Source of the DNA: Acarospora socialis
Taxonomy: Eukaryota > Ascomycota > Lecanoromycetes > Acarosporales > Acarosporaceae
Direction: 5' to 3'
NCBI GenBank assembly: GCA_025617375.2
Contig: JAMYGW020000007.1
Location: 992,001 to 1,056,000 of the forward strand
DNA: 64,000 nucleotides
Made by a program: the position numbers and the translations under genes. How positions within the stretch are numbered: position 1 is the stretch's first letter; the number at the start of each line of letters is the position of its first letter. The notes beneath the pieces are model-generated. The model was not told where the DNA came from, searched no databases, and was given only the letters and a program-made list of their open reading frames with translations. Positions 34,485 to 46,757 of the stretch are shown here, in pieces.

Positions 34485-37400
34485 TTATCGATCACTCATG
34501 TCAACGTCCTCGAATGAAAGGTCACCCACTTGGTCCGAGCCGGCTCTGGCGGCCCCCTCATGCTCGTCTCCATCCTCCATCTCCTCGTCCTCTTCGTCGC
34601 TGGAGCTCCCGAACCCACTCAGCAGCGACCCGCCGCTGATGCCGAACGCGCCACTAGACGCGCTGCCACTATTCGCGAGATCGATGCTATCGAGCCCCTG
34701 TGCACCGCCGTTGAGGCCTGCATTGGCTAGAGCCGATGATCCGCCGTTGCCGAAGCCCTGAGCGGCGTTGACTGCGTTGATGACCGCTTGTCGCGGCCCG
34801 ACGGACATGTCAGGTCTCACGCCTCCGAGTATAGCGTTGTCTCTTTCCCTTGTCTCCGAAAGGGTCTGTTCGACGTAGTCAACCCATTGTTTCCGCATCA
34901 CCTTATCCAGCACCGACTGGGGAAGTATATGAGTCGGATTTCGTTCGCTAAACTTGACCACCTCTTCCGCGACCAAAGTGAGATGGCCCATGTATCCTAG
35001 CCGCATCCGGTTCTTCTCTTGTGCTTCATCGCTCCGTCTTTGGCCCTCGACTATGTGCTCTGTAATTCGGCCAGTCTCAAAAAGGTCAATTGCCAAAGAC
35101 CTGTTATATCCTCGGTCCATTGGGCCGTTGAAGACTTGTTGTACAACGTCGTATACTACATTATGAAGAAAATTGTTCCATGGGAATCGAAAGAAAAAGT
35201 CCTAGTAAGAAGTTGGTCAAGATCATTGCAGGGGTCGCATAATCTGGGTCACAACCAGAATGGGACTTACCAGGATGGTTGGTACTACGCGATGCTCGAC
35301 AAACATCATCTTGAGATAATCACCGACCACTGGCTGACCGTCGATGTCAGTCTCGACATGCGGCTCGAAGTCTTGCTCATTTCCGCTCAACAGTATTGAT
35401 TTAACACTATCTCCTTCTTCACCCTGGGTAGTATCAATGGTTTCTGAGCTGTTCCCAGCACCAACATCATGTTCATTGGGCTTGGCACCAGCCTTGTCAT
35501 ACTGTACCTGTTGCTCCAACCGAGCAGCAAATAGTGGTGCAGGTTTATCGTCAGGATGCGGAGAAAGATCGCCTTGGCCACTGTCGTGAGCAAGGTCAAG
35601 TTCATGGTGCTGATCCCGTTGGGGCAGAGGTGGTGCAAGCTTGTTGCCCTTTATCACTGGGTCTGTTGGTGCAGTAGCTGAATTATCTTCCGTCTCTAGC
35701 TCCACCTCCTCATCCGCAGAGTCAGAAGGAGGCGGGCTGGTCATGACTATATCATGATCAAGATCTAGACCACCGACCTTTTCCGTCAGGGCTGATGACG
35801 TTGGGGATAGAGGGTCACCTATTGACCCTTTTGGTGACGTTGTAGGAAGGTCGACCTCGACCACTTCGTCAGGGCGTTCAACGTTAAGCCGGGGTGACGA
35901 CAATGGCTCATCAACGAATTCGTCTCCCAAATCCAGTCTTGGCTTACCCTCACTCTTCATGGCATTGTCGCCGTTTTCGCGCGATCTTCTTCTAAATGCA
36001 GAGTCTCCACTGAATTCATGATTGACATCCTCAGACAAGGTACCTGAGGCACCAACATCCTCGAATTCATCGTCTTCCTCGCCGTTCGCCACTTCCAGTT
36101 TGCGGATCTCCTCTATCGACCCTGACTCAAGTACAGACGACGAGTTCTGATTGTTAAAGCCTGCATCAATCTCTGTATAGTCTGCGCCAGATTGGCTTTC
36201 TTCCGGCGCACGAGCCGTTCCCCCTTCTGCTTTCAGTCGCTCACGTTCCTGATCCCGTTGCTTGACGAATGATTCGCTGCCCCGTTCGTTAAGAAGACCC
36301 ATGTTGCTACAGTGTAGAAGCTCCGCCATCAACTCGCACGTTTTGAACCGGTCGAACCCCAAAGGTTCTATCTTTTCACCAAAGGTGGCCTTCAGAGGTT
36401 CTCGTCTGACAACCTTCGTCCCAGTGCCGGAGCTAACCCGATGGTTTGGGCTCAATATTAGTTCCATGAAGTCAGGTACGTGCTTCGCAAACTTTCGGAG
36501 TAGTGTGCCAAGGTAGATTGGATCTCGACTCGAAGGTACTGAATCAGCCCCAGCACCAACATCAGGATCATAATCTGAGTTGTTCTTTCGAATCACTTCT
36601 ATAATTATACCAACTCCAACCGTCAACGGATTTCCTCCACGAAGCATATTCGAGATCAATGACTCAATGGCTGTGCCCGATACTAAATCTCTTGTCATAT
36701 CGTTTGGACCTATACAAGATTGCTCATTTTGGGATGCATTGGCGGAGATGGTGATTATGGCCTTCAGAAAGTCGCCAGCTGATGTTTGTGTTGCAGGTGA
36801 TTGATCCTCTTCGAGGAAAGACAAGAGCGACGTGATCAGATGTTGTGACTGCAACCACTATAGGTCGGAGATTAGCTTCCACAGTCCACGGTGGCAAACA
36901 TGATCGGTCAGGGGGGCGTACATCGACTATCCCCTCACCTCCCTCAACCTTCTCCAGGCTTATTATCTTGAGCAGTAAATCCATAATGACGGGGCAGTCG
37001 ACATGTCGTAGCATTCTCAGCACAATTTGATCTAGAGACTTGAAGAATTCCAACATCTCTTCGGTTTTCTTATCCAGCAGCGTCTCGTTGATCTTCGTGA
37101 AATAGCCAGCAATCGTGTTATCTAACGGTGGCGGTCGCCTCAAGAATTCCCAGAACTCCCGCAAGTGCTGTCGATTCTCCATCAGAGCCTCGAGGATTGA
37201 CCATGTCTCCGAAGACAGAACCTCTGTCGCTATATAGGAATATTTCAGCTTTGCCTTGTCCTTCTTTTCACGCGCCTCTGCATCCATCTCTGCTGTGTGG
37301 CTACTGAAGTCACCCCCAGACTCACTCGCCACATTATCATGCGCTTCTTTGCCGGTCCCGTCCTCGTTGCGCTCTTCGTCGTATGAGCTGGCTTGCGGTG

Positions 37401-37590
37401 CGACGACATATTGTAGCAGCCTCCGCAACACATTTTCGTCTCGTAGGTACTCTATCAGCTTCGTATTGTGCTGCTTGAGCTCCTGTATAAGGTCAGACTC
37501 GTCGAGGAGTTCTTCGAGGGTGACATCGGGCTTGTCAAGTATTGTGTCGAGAGTCGAGATGTTCGCATAACCACCAAATCTCCAGAACAT
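34485..37590 (-). CDS. SAPS-domain Sit4/PP6 phosphatase-associated protein
   Basis: Three exons (37590-36922, 36857-35271, 35201-34485) with phase-0 introns of 64 and 69 nt give 990 residues. It starts MFWRFGGYANISTLDTILDK and continues with ELKQHNTKLIEYLRDENVLR, the signature start of the SAP family (yeast Sap155/185/190, fission yeast Ekc1, animal PP6R). These proteins are helical-repeat regulators that bind Sit4/PP6 phosphatase and steer it in cell-cycle and nutrient control. The join between exons 1 and 2 gives EGIVDWLQSQHLITSLLSFL, and exon 3 adds DFFFRFPWNNFLHNVVYDVV, a second strong hallmark. A long acidic disordered insert (about residues 430-690) separates these two helical parts. 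The C terminus is Gly/Asn-rich then acidic. Confidence 0.95.
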
Positions 37591-38552
37591 GATGCTCTAA
37601 ATCACGAGGGCATGTAACTGGGCCTGAAGCGACGGCTTGCCTATGAAGAGGGAATAGTTGATTGCAAGCTTCCGGAGTGGTGCCAGTGGTCGCGACTATT
37701 GCCTCACTATCCGGTAACGGGGCCGTTGTTGCCAGTGTGGTAGTTGGAGAAGTCGTAACCGTATGATTGGACGCCTGCCAATGCCGGTGCGATGCAGAAA
37801 GGGTAGCGCTGAGTAATGCGGGAAAATCAAACGCCTGTCAGCCCAACGGTCAGACCTGGATAGCAGTCAGACAGATGCCTGCCTGCTTTGGGCGAAAGGA
37901 GAGATTGTGTTGGTTGGAGATGCACGGACCGTATGATACTATGTGATTGTCCTGACGGGAAGAGTAACAAGTTCTATCCCTACATCTATCTCTTCAACTC
38001 CGCAAGATAGAGTCCGAGTGGGAGCAAAAAGGATAGGGTATAATGAAGACTGATATGCGGCGCAATTAAGCTTCAAACAAGGCAGATCTCCTTTCAAACG
38101 TGTTGTTACGGAGTCCCTTATTGTTCCGCTCTGTGCTGGCCTTTCCGTTTCGCGCTTGGTCGGCAGCTAATGCTGTGACAGATCAAAACAAATCATAACG
38201 TACATATAAGAATCATGCTGCGTGGTAGGAGTACTGTTCTCTGCGCTTTCTACTGGTGGGAGTCCAAAGAGAACCTAGATTAAGTAGTTCCTTATGCGGA
38301 ATTGCTGGTCTTTGCCTACAATAATATGGAGTTTCTTGCCAGGCCTGAACGACCTTCACAGATCAAGAGCAAAACAGTAAACCGCACGTGATACTGAGCG
38401 TGCGCTACTCGTACTCTACCCAGGTACTTCGTACCTTACCTACTAAGGTAATTGTACGAGTGCGAGTAAACCTACCCTCAAGTTGATAAGGATACCTGAA
38501 CACAAAGCTCAAACCATAATCCCCTCAAATATTTTATCTTCGATCCAGCAAC
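37591..38552. other. Divergent promoter region
   Basis: About 960 bp between the SAPS gene (minus) and Vps60 (plus). The part nearest Vps60 is rich in GGTA/TACC words, including TACCCAGGTA near 38420. No open frame with family resemblance is seen. Confidence 0.45.
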
Positions 38553-39251
38553 ATGAACCGTCTCTTCGGCGCCAAAAACACAGCGCCCAAACCCACCCTC
38601 AACAGCGCCATCTCCAATGTCAGCCCTCCCCCAAACCTACCCAAAGCCCGTCAAGCTAACGCCGAGCAGGTCGACACGCACATCGAAAGCCTCGACGTCA
38701 AGCTATCCAAGCTCAACGCCGAACTGACGACCTACCAGCAACGCATGTCGAAGATGCGCGACGGGCCCGGCAAATCGGCGCTGAAGGCGAAAGCGCTGAA
38801 GCTGCTGCAGCGGCGCAAGCAGTACGAGGCGCAGCGGTCGCAGTACGAGTCGCAGTCGTGGAACATGGAGCAGGCATCGATGCTGCAGGACAACCTGAAG
38901 AACGTCATGACGACCGTCGACGCCATGAAGACGACCAACAAGACGCTGAAGCAGCAGTACGGCAAGATCGATATCGACAAGATCGAGCGCATGCAGGACG
39001 AGATGCAGGATCTGCTGGAGGCTGGGAATGAGATTCAGGGGAGTCTGGGTAGGGCGTATGATGTGCCGGAGGATGTGGATGAGGCGGAGCTGGATGCGGA
39101 GTTGGAGGCGCTGGGCCAGGAGGCGGAGTTTGAGGCTGCGAGTGGGATGGGAGAGGGGGAACTGCCGAGCTTCATGCAGGATGAGGTTGCGCCGCCGCAG
39201 TTTGTGGATGAGCCGCCAGAGACGGGGAAAGTCAAGGAGGCTGCTGGATGA
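38553..39251 (+). CDS. vps60: ESCRT-III protein Vps60/CHMP5
   Basis: A single exon of 232 codons, the usual length of the family. It starts MNRLFGAKNTAPKPTL, the recognisable Vps60/CHMP5 start, and continues as the typical charged Snf7-family helical hairpin (ESLDVKLSKLNAELTTYQQR, then KALKLLQRRKQYEAQRSQ). The IDKIERMQDEMQDLLEAGNE segment corresponds to the middle helices. The acidic C-terminal part with DVDEAELDAELEALGQEAEF is the region that binds Vta1 in known homologues. The protein acts on endosomes with Vps4 in multivesicular body formation. It has no intron and ends 290 bp from the stop of the convergent NRAMP transporter gene. Confidence 0.96.
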   Translation: MNRLFGAKNTAPKPTLNSAISNVSPPPNLPKARQANAEQVDTHIESLDVKLSKLNAELTTYQQRMSKMRDGPGKSALKAKALKLLQRRKQYEAQRSQYESQSWNMEQASMLQDNLKNVMTTVDAMKTTNKTLKQQYGKIDIDKIERMQDEMQDLLEAGNEIQGSLGRAYDVPEDVDEAELDAELEALGQEAEFEAASGMGEGELPSFMQDEVAPPQFVDEPPETGKVKEAAG

Positions 39252-39540
39252 AGCGGCTGATTGAGATAATCGGTCAAGTTTCTCTTAGTGAATCACGGAG
39301 CATGGCGGAGCATATCGCAATTGTTTGCAACGGCGTCATGAGGAGATAAGGCTTGATGTTCTCACGATAATCTTATTTACGATTTATGTACGGAGAGGCA
39401 GTACTCGTGAAACAGCTCTAGAGCTGCCTCCTATGTGATCATACCTCTCGATGACTGACTTTTATAGTATGTTGCGTCATGGTAAGGTCGGGATGCCCGT
39501 TCAGCGCCATTGCCTACCGTTGTCGACACAATCTCTCCTC

Positions 39541-41368
39541 TTATACTTGTCCCAACCCCACAAGCACGAGCAACGCCACGTTCATGACAGCAATGACCAA
39601 CCAAATCAACACCGCAAACGTTGTCGTGACCCAATGATTCCTCATCTTAACGACCTGCTGGCCATCACTATAACCCATACCCGGACTCCCAATCTCAGAT
39701 GCACACGCAACGGTCATGTACTTGTTCCGACAAGTGAAGTAGATGATCGGAGCACTGATAAAGGGCAAGATTACGCTCAGTGCCACCTGAGTGCCATTCA
39801 GCGCTTTGGAGAGCCCGTCCTTGCCAACGGCGGCGGCGATGATGATGCTGGGGGTGATCGAGATGGCCCTTGTGATCAGCCTTCGGAGCCATGGGGCAGT
39901 CGTCCAGTTCAGTGCACCTTCGCTGAGCATCTGGCCGGCTATCGTACAGACAATACCGGCGCTAGTCCCGGATAATAGAAGCGCGAGAGCAAAAATAGTA
40001 CCAGCCACTGGAGCCAGCGTCTGGGAGAGTAATGCATGGACGCCAAACAGATCCACGGACTCAGCCTCAGGATTACCGTAAAGAGATGCGCCTGCAACAA
40101 TAAGGATGGCGCTATTAACAAAGAGTGCAAATGTGAACAGGGAGACCGCGATCTCAACAGTAGAGTACGTGAGACAGGAGCGTATCGCGGCAATCGATGG
40201 TCGGTATTTCGGGGGATCTTCGAAATCTATCGAGTCCCGAGAGACCAGGTTTCCCGTGGTGGTGTCAAAGTCCCGAAGTCGACTCTGAACGATACCGCTG
40301 CCAAGGTACAAGCTGTGCGGCATCACAGTCGCACCCAGAATTCCGCAGCTTAGGAAGAGACCCTGATCTTGGACAATCGCAGATGATGGAAGATAGCCCT
40401 TGAACACCTCTCCAACAGAGGTGTCCTTGATCAAAGAAAGCTCGACGCAAAAGCAGATGACCACGCCGAGGACCAATGCCATGACGAAGAACTCAAATGC
40501 CCGTAAACGCCGCATCGAACCGGAAGGATTATAGAAGATGAGGATGACGAGAACATCCACAATGGTTAGCGCACATCCTGCCACGAGAGGCACCTTGATC
40601 AACAGGTTGAGGGCAATTGCTGAGCCGATAACCTGACACACAGGTAAGCATACATCTGGTCCCTCGCAGACAGGATCCTCATACCTCAGCAATATCCGTA
40701 GCGATGATAGCGGATTCACCAAACACATACAGCACGAGGTTGAGCCACCTAGGAAGATGAGCCCTGCAATGCTCGGCAAGGTTCAGGCCCGTCACAGTTC
40801 CCAGCTTAACGCAGAGGGACTGCAAGAATATTGCAAAGATGTTGGACATCAAGACAATGAATAAAAGCCCAAATCTCGTAGAGGCACCGGCTGCCACATC
40901 CGTCGAGTAGTTGCCAGGGTCGATGTAGGCGACAGCAATCATGAAGCCAGGTCCGATGAATTTGCCATACTTCCCCAGTACCTGCAAACCTCGTCGCACA
41001 CAGCTACCCACTCTTCCATTCCAACGAGAGCCGCTCCCACGGGTAGACAGTGACGACCGAGGCGGGTTATTTGGCTGAGAAGGGCTGTCGAAAGTCGGTT
41101 CCGTAAAGGCCTGCAGCTTTCTGTCCGAATCGGTGCTGGGTTCGCCGCCCTTTTTGGTCAAGGTGCCAGCCGTTTCACCAACACGGTCGTAGTCGACGAC
41201 AGTGCCTTCGATCAGCTCGGTAGTATCCAGTATATGATCTCGTTGGGTTCTCGAGTTTGCGATACCATTCAAGTCTTGTCGAGTTGTCAAGTCCGCTGCA
41301 AGCCTCGATGGGTTCTGGTTCCAGCCCTCATGTTCAATTGTCTCGTCAGTTCGCGATGGGCAATTCAT
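39541..41368 (-). CDS. NRAMP family divalent metal transporter (Smf-type)
   Basis: Exons 41368-40685 and 40632-39541, separated by a 52-nt phase-0 intron, encode 591 residues. A polar cytoplasmic N terminus of about 140 residues is followed by eleven or so hydrophobic helices. The two metal-site motifs are intact: DPGNYSTDVAAGA in helix 1 and VMPHSLYLGSGIVQSRL in helix 6. Proteins of this family import Mn2+ and Fe2+ with protons; yeast Smf1-3 are the closest functional models. The intron lies within a transmembrane region and its removal gives TDIAEVIGSAIALNLL. An upstream open frame lacks an ATG, so the start is placed at 41368. Localisation (plasma membrane, endosome or vacuole) cannot be read from the sequence. 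The gene is convergent with Vps60. Confidence 0.95.
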
Positions 41369-42173
41369 GCTGGCGGATACCGTTGTCAAGCTCGACAATA
41401 TTCAGACAGTGTTGTTGTGCGTGAAGGAAAGCAGAAGTGAGGTTGAGTAGGATATATAGTGTTTCTAAGACGTAATTTTAGCTTGATGTGCATGCGGTTT
41501 TGCCCGAATCTGCCTCGGGCAAGCGCGAGCTATGTCTGCCCCTCCTACCGCGTCCATCGTCACCGTTCAAAGCCAACCGTCGAGGTTGTGCCTTCCGTTT
41601 GTCCAGATGATCGAAATGCGCTGTATGGTTTCATGATCATGAAGGAGAGTGCGATCTCCTGAAAACATAGAGCAAGCATCGGTACTCGCCTTTGCGCGGG
41701 GCTGCTGCTGCATCGTGCATCGTGCGTCGACGTCATAGAAGAGCCACACCACGAAGTTGCCATCTATTCTTATTCGAAAATGTACAGAATCCAATTCAAA
41801 GCAATCCATTGTGTTAATCAAGAAAATGAGTCGTTTGTTGCCAATTAAGTCAAAGATGAGAATGACAATGCAACGGTCATCTGAAGGGAGGGGGTGGATT
41901 CCTTATCGATTGTGTTGCACCTAACAACCGGAAAATCGCTCGCCAAAGGGGAATGTTTTGGACCGAAGACCAACCATGGACTGCCAGGTTGAACGGCATC
42001 CTTGTTATATCAACAGATCTTCAAGGTCGACATACTAACCTACCCATACAACACCATAATGCCGTTTCTAGGTCTCCAACTTCAAGCTTCATAAAGCTAG
42101 TTGGACTTCCAGTCCACTTCGCGTCTCTTCAGCCATCGACTCCCACAATAAAATACACGCCCCCTTGACTGCA
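41369..42173. other. Divergent promoter region
   Basis: About 800 bp between the NRAMP gene (minus) and the GBD/FH3 gene (plus), presumably both promoters. No gene-like open frame is seen. Confidence 0.45.
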
Positions 42174-44930
42174 ATGGCGGCATCAACATATCGCAATGGC
42201 TTTCCTGAAGACGAACAGACAAAGTCATCGGTTCTTAGGTCCATGATGACGCCTCGAAACCACAAACGGAGCCCATCCGCTGGATTGGTGCTCTCGTCAG
42301 TTCGGACGGAGAACATCAACCCTAACGGTCCAAACTCCTCTAACACTCCTCCATCGACGCCATCGTATTTTCCTCACTCAAGTCAACCTTTGGAAACCGT
42401 GAACCCGAACAAAGAGCGAGCACGCTCATCACCGCGCAAACCCACAGCTCAGGAGCAACACTTACCGCCTAACATTGGGAGAGGCATGCACAAGAAGACC
42501 AAGAGCTCGGTGTCTCTGAAATCACTGGTCGGAGGAGATAAGGACAACAAATCCAGCATACAGGACACTCTCCATGACGCGAAGCCGAAGAAAACCAAGT
42601 CATCTACAAACCTAGCAGCTTTGCTATCGCGGCCGAAATCGTCGAAAAGCCAGAAGAATGACATTTTACGGGTCACAAAGGACAAGGAAAACCAGACACC
42701 ACCAAACTCAGCTGGATCCGAAACTCCCCCGATATGGGCACAGTATGCATCACAGCCTATTCAAGAAACATCAGGCGCCACCAAGGTTCGATTGAATGAC
42801 CGAATGAGCGTGGATGAAGAGATGGCATTGTACACTCCGAAAGAATACTCGCCGTCGAAGCAAAGGAACTTCTGCGACTATCAGCAACCGACTCTTGCGA
42901 GGCGCCCAGAACCAAAGCCAAGGCCCAAATCTGCTTATTTGCCATCAACGCCTTCTCTGGCTGCCCTTGCAGATACGCTCTCGGGAAGACGGAAAGTCAG
43001 CAATGACCGGTCGATTCATCCTGCGCCGGGAAAAGAACTTGCTCCTGCACATCGCCGCAGCTCAGAAGACAAGCGAAGAGGGGCTTCCGGACAAGAGTAC
43101 CCAACTCGTCGACCCGGTGGCGAGGGCCGGAAGGTTAGCAGTGAGCTCATAAAGGATGGGGTCACACTGGCCAAGCGTGGTGTGAGAGTAATGGCTGCGG
43201 TAGCAGCGTTGAATGGGAAGTCAAAAGAACAAGAGAGCGATGTTCAGGTCGACGTGAAAACGATTGATAGTGCTTTTGAAGCGTTACTGGTGAGTACTGT
43301 AAAGGTGGACTGAGATATCAGGAGTTATACTGAATCGTGGATGGCAGGATTCGAGAAATGTTCCTCAAAATATGCGCGACAAAATGCGATCATTGGACAC
43401 TAACATCAAAGCTGACTTTATCAGGCAGGATAAAGTAGAGTCTAGCTCGGGGTCAAAAGCCGTCGCCTCCTCCTCATCCACGCCCTGGAGTGCTGTTTCA
43501 GCAAAGAGACCAGTTGTGCAAGACAGATCACACAGCAATGGCGGCGGTTATGGGGTCCCTAATGCAAACTCGGAGTTAGCCAGTCCCACTAAGTTAAGAT
43601 CACGCAGCAAAACGTTCACACTTAGTAAAGGATCGGAATCTCCAAGCAAGAAGCAGAAAGCTGATGCCAACGGCACCCATGGGCGGGTAAAGTCCATCGA
43701 CTTCACGCATTCTGGTCCTAGCAAGTCTCTTACCTCACTTGGGTCCCAACAGGCCGCAGCTTTCTTGGCGGCCACATCGCAGCCAGCTGTACCCGAAGAA
43801 TTTATCTTGTACCTACGCCGGACGCAAAAGCCCGAAGATGTCGAAGTCGGAAAACTACACAAGCTGCGGCTACTCCTCAGAAATGAGACCGTTGCTTGGG
43901 TTGACTCGTTCATTACCAGTGGAGGCATGATTGAGGTTGTGGGTCTATTACACCGCATCATCGCAGTTGAGTGGCGGTTAGTGCACTGAAGCAATCCATC
44001 AACATCCTCTGCTAACGGGTCTTCTACAGAGAGGAGCATGAGGACACCCTTCTTCACGAAACTCTATTGTGTCTGAAAGCCCTGTGCACGACCCATCTCG
44101 CCCTTGAGCGATTATCCGAGATCCAATCCAGTCTCTTCCCGGCCCTACTTGGCATGCTTTTCGATGAGGAGAAAAAAGGCCCGAGCGAGTTCAGCACTCG
44201 TGGAATTGTCATAACTCTTCTCTTCCGCTACCTTTCCACCTCTCCGCCCTCCGAACTTACTTCTCGAGCGGAGACCATTCGCTCGTATCTCCGCGATCCG
44301 ACTCCGCATGAAGACGCCCAACCTCTTGGATTCATCGCTTCGATCTACCAGCCTCGTCCCTATCGTATCTGGTGCAAGGAGGTCGTCAACGTGACCAAGG
44401 AGGTCTTCTGGATTTTCTTGCACCACTTGAACGTGGTCCCGATCAACCCCAGCCAGGACCCACCAACAACAGACGACTTCTCCCGCCTACACTTTCCTCG
44501 TGAGCGGCCACCCGTACCAGCAGCACCTTACGTGGGCGGAGTGGAGTGGGAAGCGACGAACTACCTCGCCGCTCATCTGGACTTGATGAACGCGCTTATC
44601 GCCTCTTTGCCCACGAGGGAAGGACGCAATGAGCTTCGACAAGAGCTGAAGGTCAGCGGCTTTGAGAAGTGCATGGGTGGAAGCCTCAGAACTTGCAAGG
44701 AGAAGTTCTATGGTGCTGTGCACGATGGGTTGAAAACTTGGGTGAGCGCGGCTGTAGAGGATGGATGGGACATCAAGGAGGTTAGAAACGGACCACCTAG
44801 GGAGGACGTCCGAATTAAGACGTCTCCGAAGAAGTCCAAGAAAGAGGAGCCGCCGAAGCTCGAGATGCCGGTGTTGGAGCTGGGTGTGGGTATGGAGTCT
44901 GGGCAGGGCGGAGACAGTGGGTGGTTGTAG
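42174..44930 (+). CDS. Stand-alone GBD/FH3 (formin regulatory domain) protein
   Basis: Three exons (42174-43289, 43348-43976, 44030-44930), introns 58 and 53 nt, give 881 residues. About 350 residues of disordered Ser/Pro/Lys sequence lead to a GTPase-binding/formin-homology-3 block. It begins TIDSAFEALLDSRNVPQNMR (spanning intron 1) and continues with EEFILYLRRTQKPEDVEVGK, KLRLLLRNETVAWVDSFI and TSGGMIEVVGLLHRI. The armadillo-like helices run through AVEWREEHEDTLLHETLLCL to FGAVHDGLKTW-like KEKFYGAVHDGLKTW. In formins this module binds Rho GTPase, but the FH1 proline-rich and FH2 actin-nucleating parts are absent. The frame ends at a clean stop after a Lys-rich tail, so it is not a broken formin. 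It may bind Rho/Cdc42 to regulate polarity; fission yeast Rid1 is the nearest layout I know. Confidence 0.85.
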
Positions 44931-46757
44931 ACTTTGATTGCTGGTAATTCGTACCGACAGAGAAGGGAGCGACCCTAGAGCAGGTGGAAACAAACGAGGA
45001 ACGAAGTTGACGTTGGGGCTCTGGCTTTACTCTTGGTTTCATTCTTACATTCTTTTGAATCGTTTGCTTTTCATATCCTAGCCACAGAGAATGCTTCGCT
45101 AGGGTTTGGTGACGACCATCATGACTCTTAACGATCATTATTGCTATTACCAAAATCAATACGGTCTTTGAGGTCGTCTGTTTGAGAGTATTGAAATGAA
45201 GCACTGAGATTCATGAACTGAATATGTTTCCGATCCAAAACTCACGAAAGGCTGTTAGCAAGATCCTCCGCCACCCTTAGATCTCCCCCCATCTTCCAGA
45301 GCACATACCACTCTTGAGATCCAGAAAAATGTTACCAAGGATGTAGATAACAGAATGAAAAACCAGTGAGTCCAATTGTCAGGCTTTGCATGATATCGTC
45401 ACTGGATCTCCTCAAGTATCCAGGTTTGCGGGTAGCGGAGAATTTTGCCAATAGCCTTTCGTACCGGAGTGTTGGTGACTAACAATCACCCAAGGGAGGG
45501 GAGAAACTTTCATAGATGTTCGACGATGATCTTCGAAAACCCCCCCAATCTGGTTAGAGGCAAGTATGAGTCTGTGCCTCATCGTGAACTGATGGCGATG
45601 AGGAAACACCAGATGCGAGGCAGAGGAGGAGCACTCCCGCATCCACCTATGTTCGACGGTTATCTTCAATACCTCCCTTACCGCGTGTCTGATGCAGGTG
45701 TCAAGCTAGACTGATAGAACGGGTTCAACTTGACACAGCCCGAAGGCTAGAGGAAAGAGGTCGCGGCAGAACAATAAGCGGCAAGTATACAACAAAATAT
45801 ATGTTTTCAATGCACCAAGTCAAGGACTTTGCTCTGCACTAGCTCACTGTATTACTCTTAAGTCTCACTGATCATAGCTTGAAATTATCAAAGCTTTTTG
45901 TGACCTGTTTACCTCCTAATCCGCTAGAAATCAAGAAGTGTTGTGGTCGCTTAATTATTTTGGTTTGCTATCATTTCTTTCCACTGGCCTCGGCCTCCCC
46001 CATATCGTTTCCACAGACACGGAAAACTTGTCGTACCGCGGATATGAGACTGCTCCGCCACGCAGGATCGATCTTGATCCATGCAGTGAACACTCAGCCG
46101 AGTCATAGACGACTGTTAAAATGCGGTATCTGGATGCATGATGATTTTGCATTGGGCTGAGGAGAATACCTGAAACACCCATATGCGGAGACTGATAGGT
46201 AACGGTCAGGGATCGACGGTGCATCTACGTTGTAAGTCAACAACAACTTTCACAAGTATAGTTCAATCCCTGTGCCTTATAACACTGATAATATTGCATT
46301 GATACTGTGTGTCCCCAGGTCAAGTTGGGAAAGTCTGTGTGTCCTCAATCCTTTAAGCTTCAAGATTCACACTCAGCCGCATGCTACAGGGTCAGGACAG
46401 AGCGGGTGGATAGCCGCATATTAAAATACCACTATTCAAGACCATGTCTAGGGTGGCATTGACAGATTTTGTATGAGAGCGGAAGTTTTACAGGGCTAAT
46501 TTGGAGGATTTTGCCATATGCGGCTATCCACCCGCTCTGTCCTGACCCTGTACAGTTCCACTACCCTCTGACACGGCTTAGGGCATTGAAGTCCAAACCG
46601 CTGATGCTGGCTATAGCGCTCTGCTTTTTGAAACTGGACTATCTACGGCAATAGTTATTGAGGTTATCTAGACTGAAATAAGCTAGGGCTCTCGACTCTA
46701 GAAATGGCAGACCTGCCCTCTCCTAACTTCTGACGAACACTCTGCAACAAATCCACC
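44931..46757. other. Gene-poor interval with long inverted repeat
   Basis: About 1.8 kb between two plus-strand genes. I see no supported coding frame. It contains the 37-bp perfect inverted repeat at 46385-46552, and the last 200 bp should be the promoter of the secreted protein gene. Confidence 0.5.
46385..46552. repeat. 37-bp perfect inverted repeat with 94-nt spacer
   Basis: Left arm 46385-46421 and right arm 46516-46552 are exact reverse complements over all 37 bases. The left arm starts TACAGGGTCAGGACAGAGCG and ends GCCGCATAT. The arms are GC-rich compared with the spacer, and the match stops sharply at both ends, with a weak AAAT-CC resemblance just inside. The spacer holds no gene. 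It could form a long stem-loop if transcribed, or be the ends of a 168-bp miniature element. No flanking target-site duplication was obvious by eye. Confidence 0.93.
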
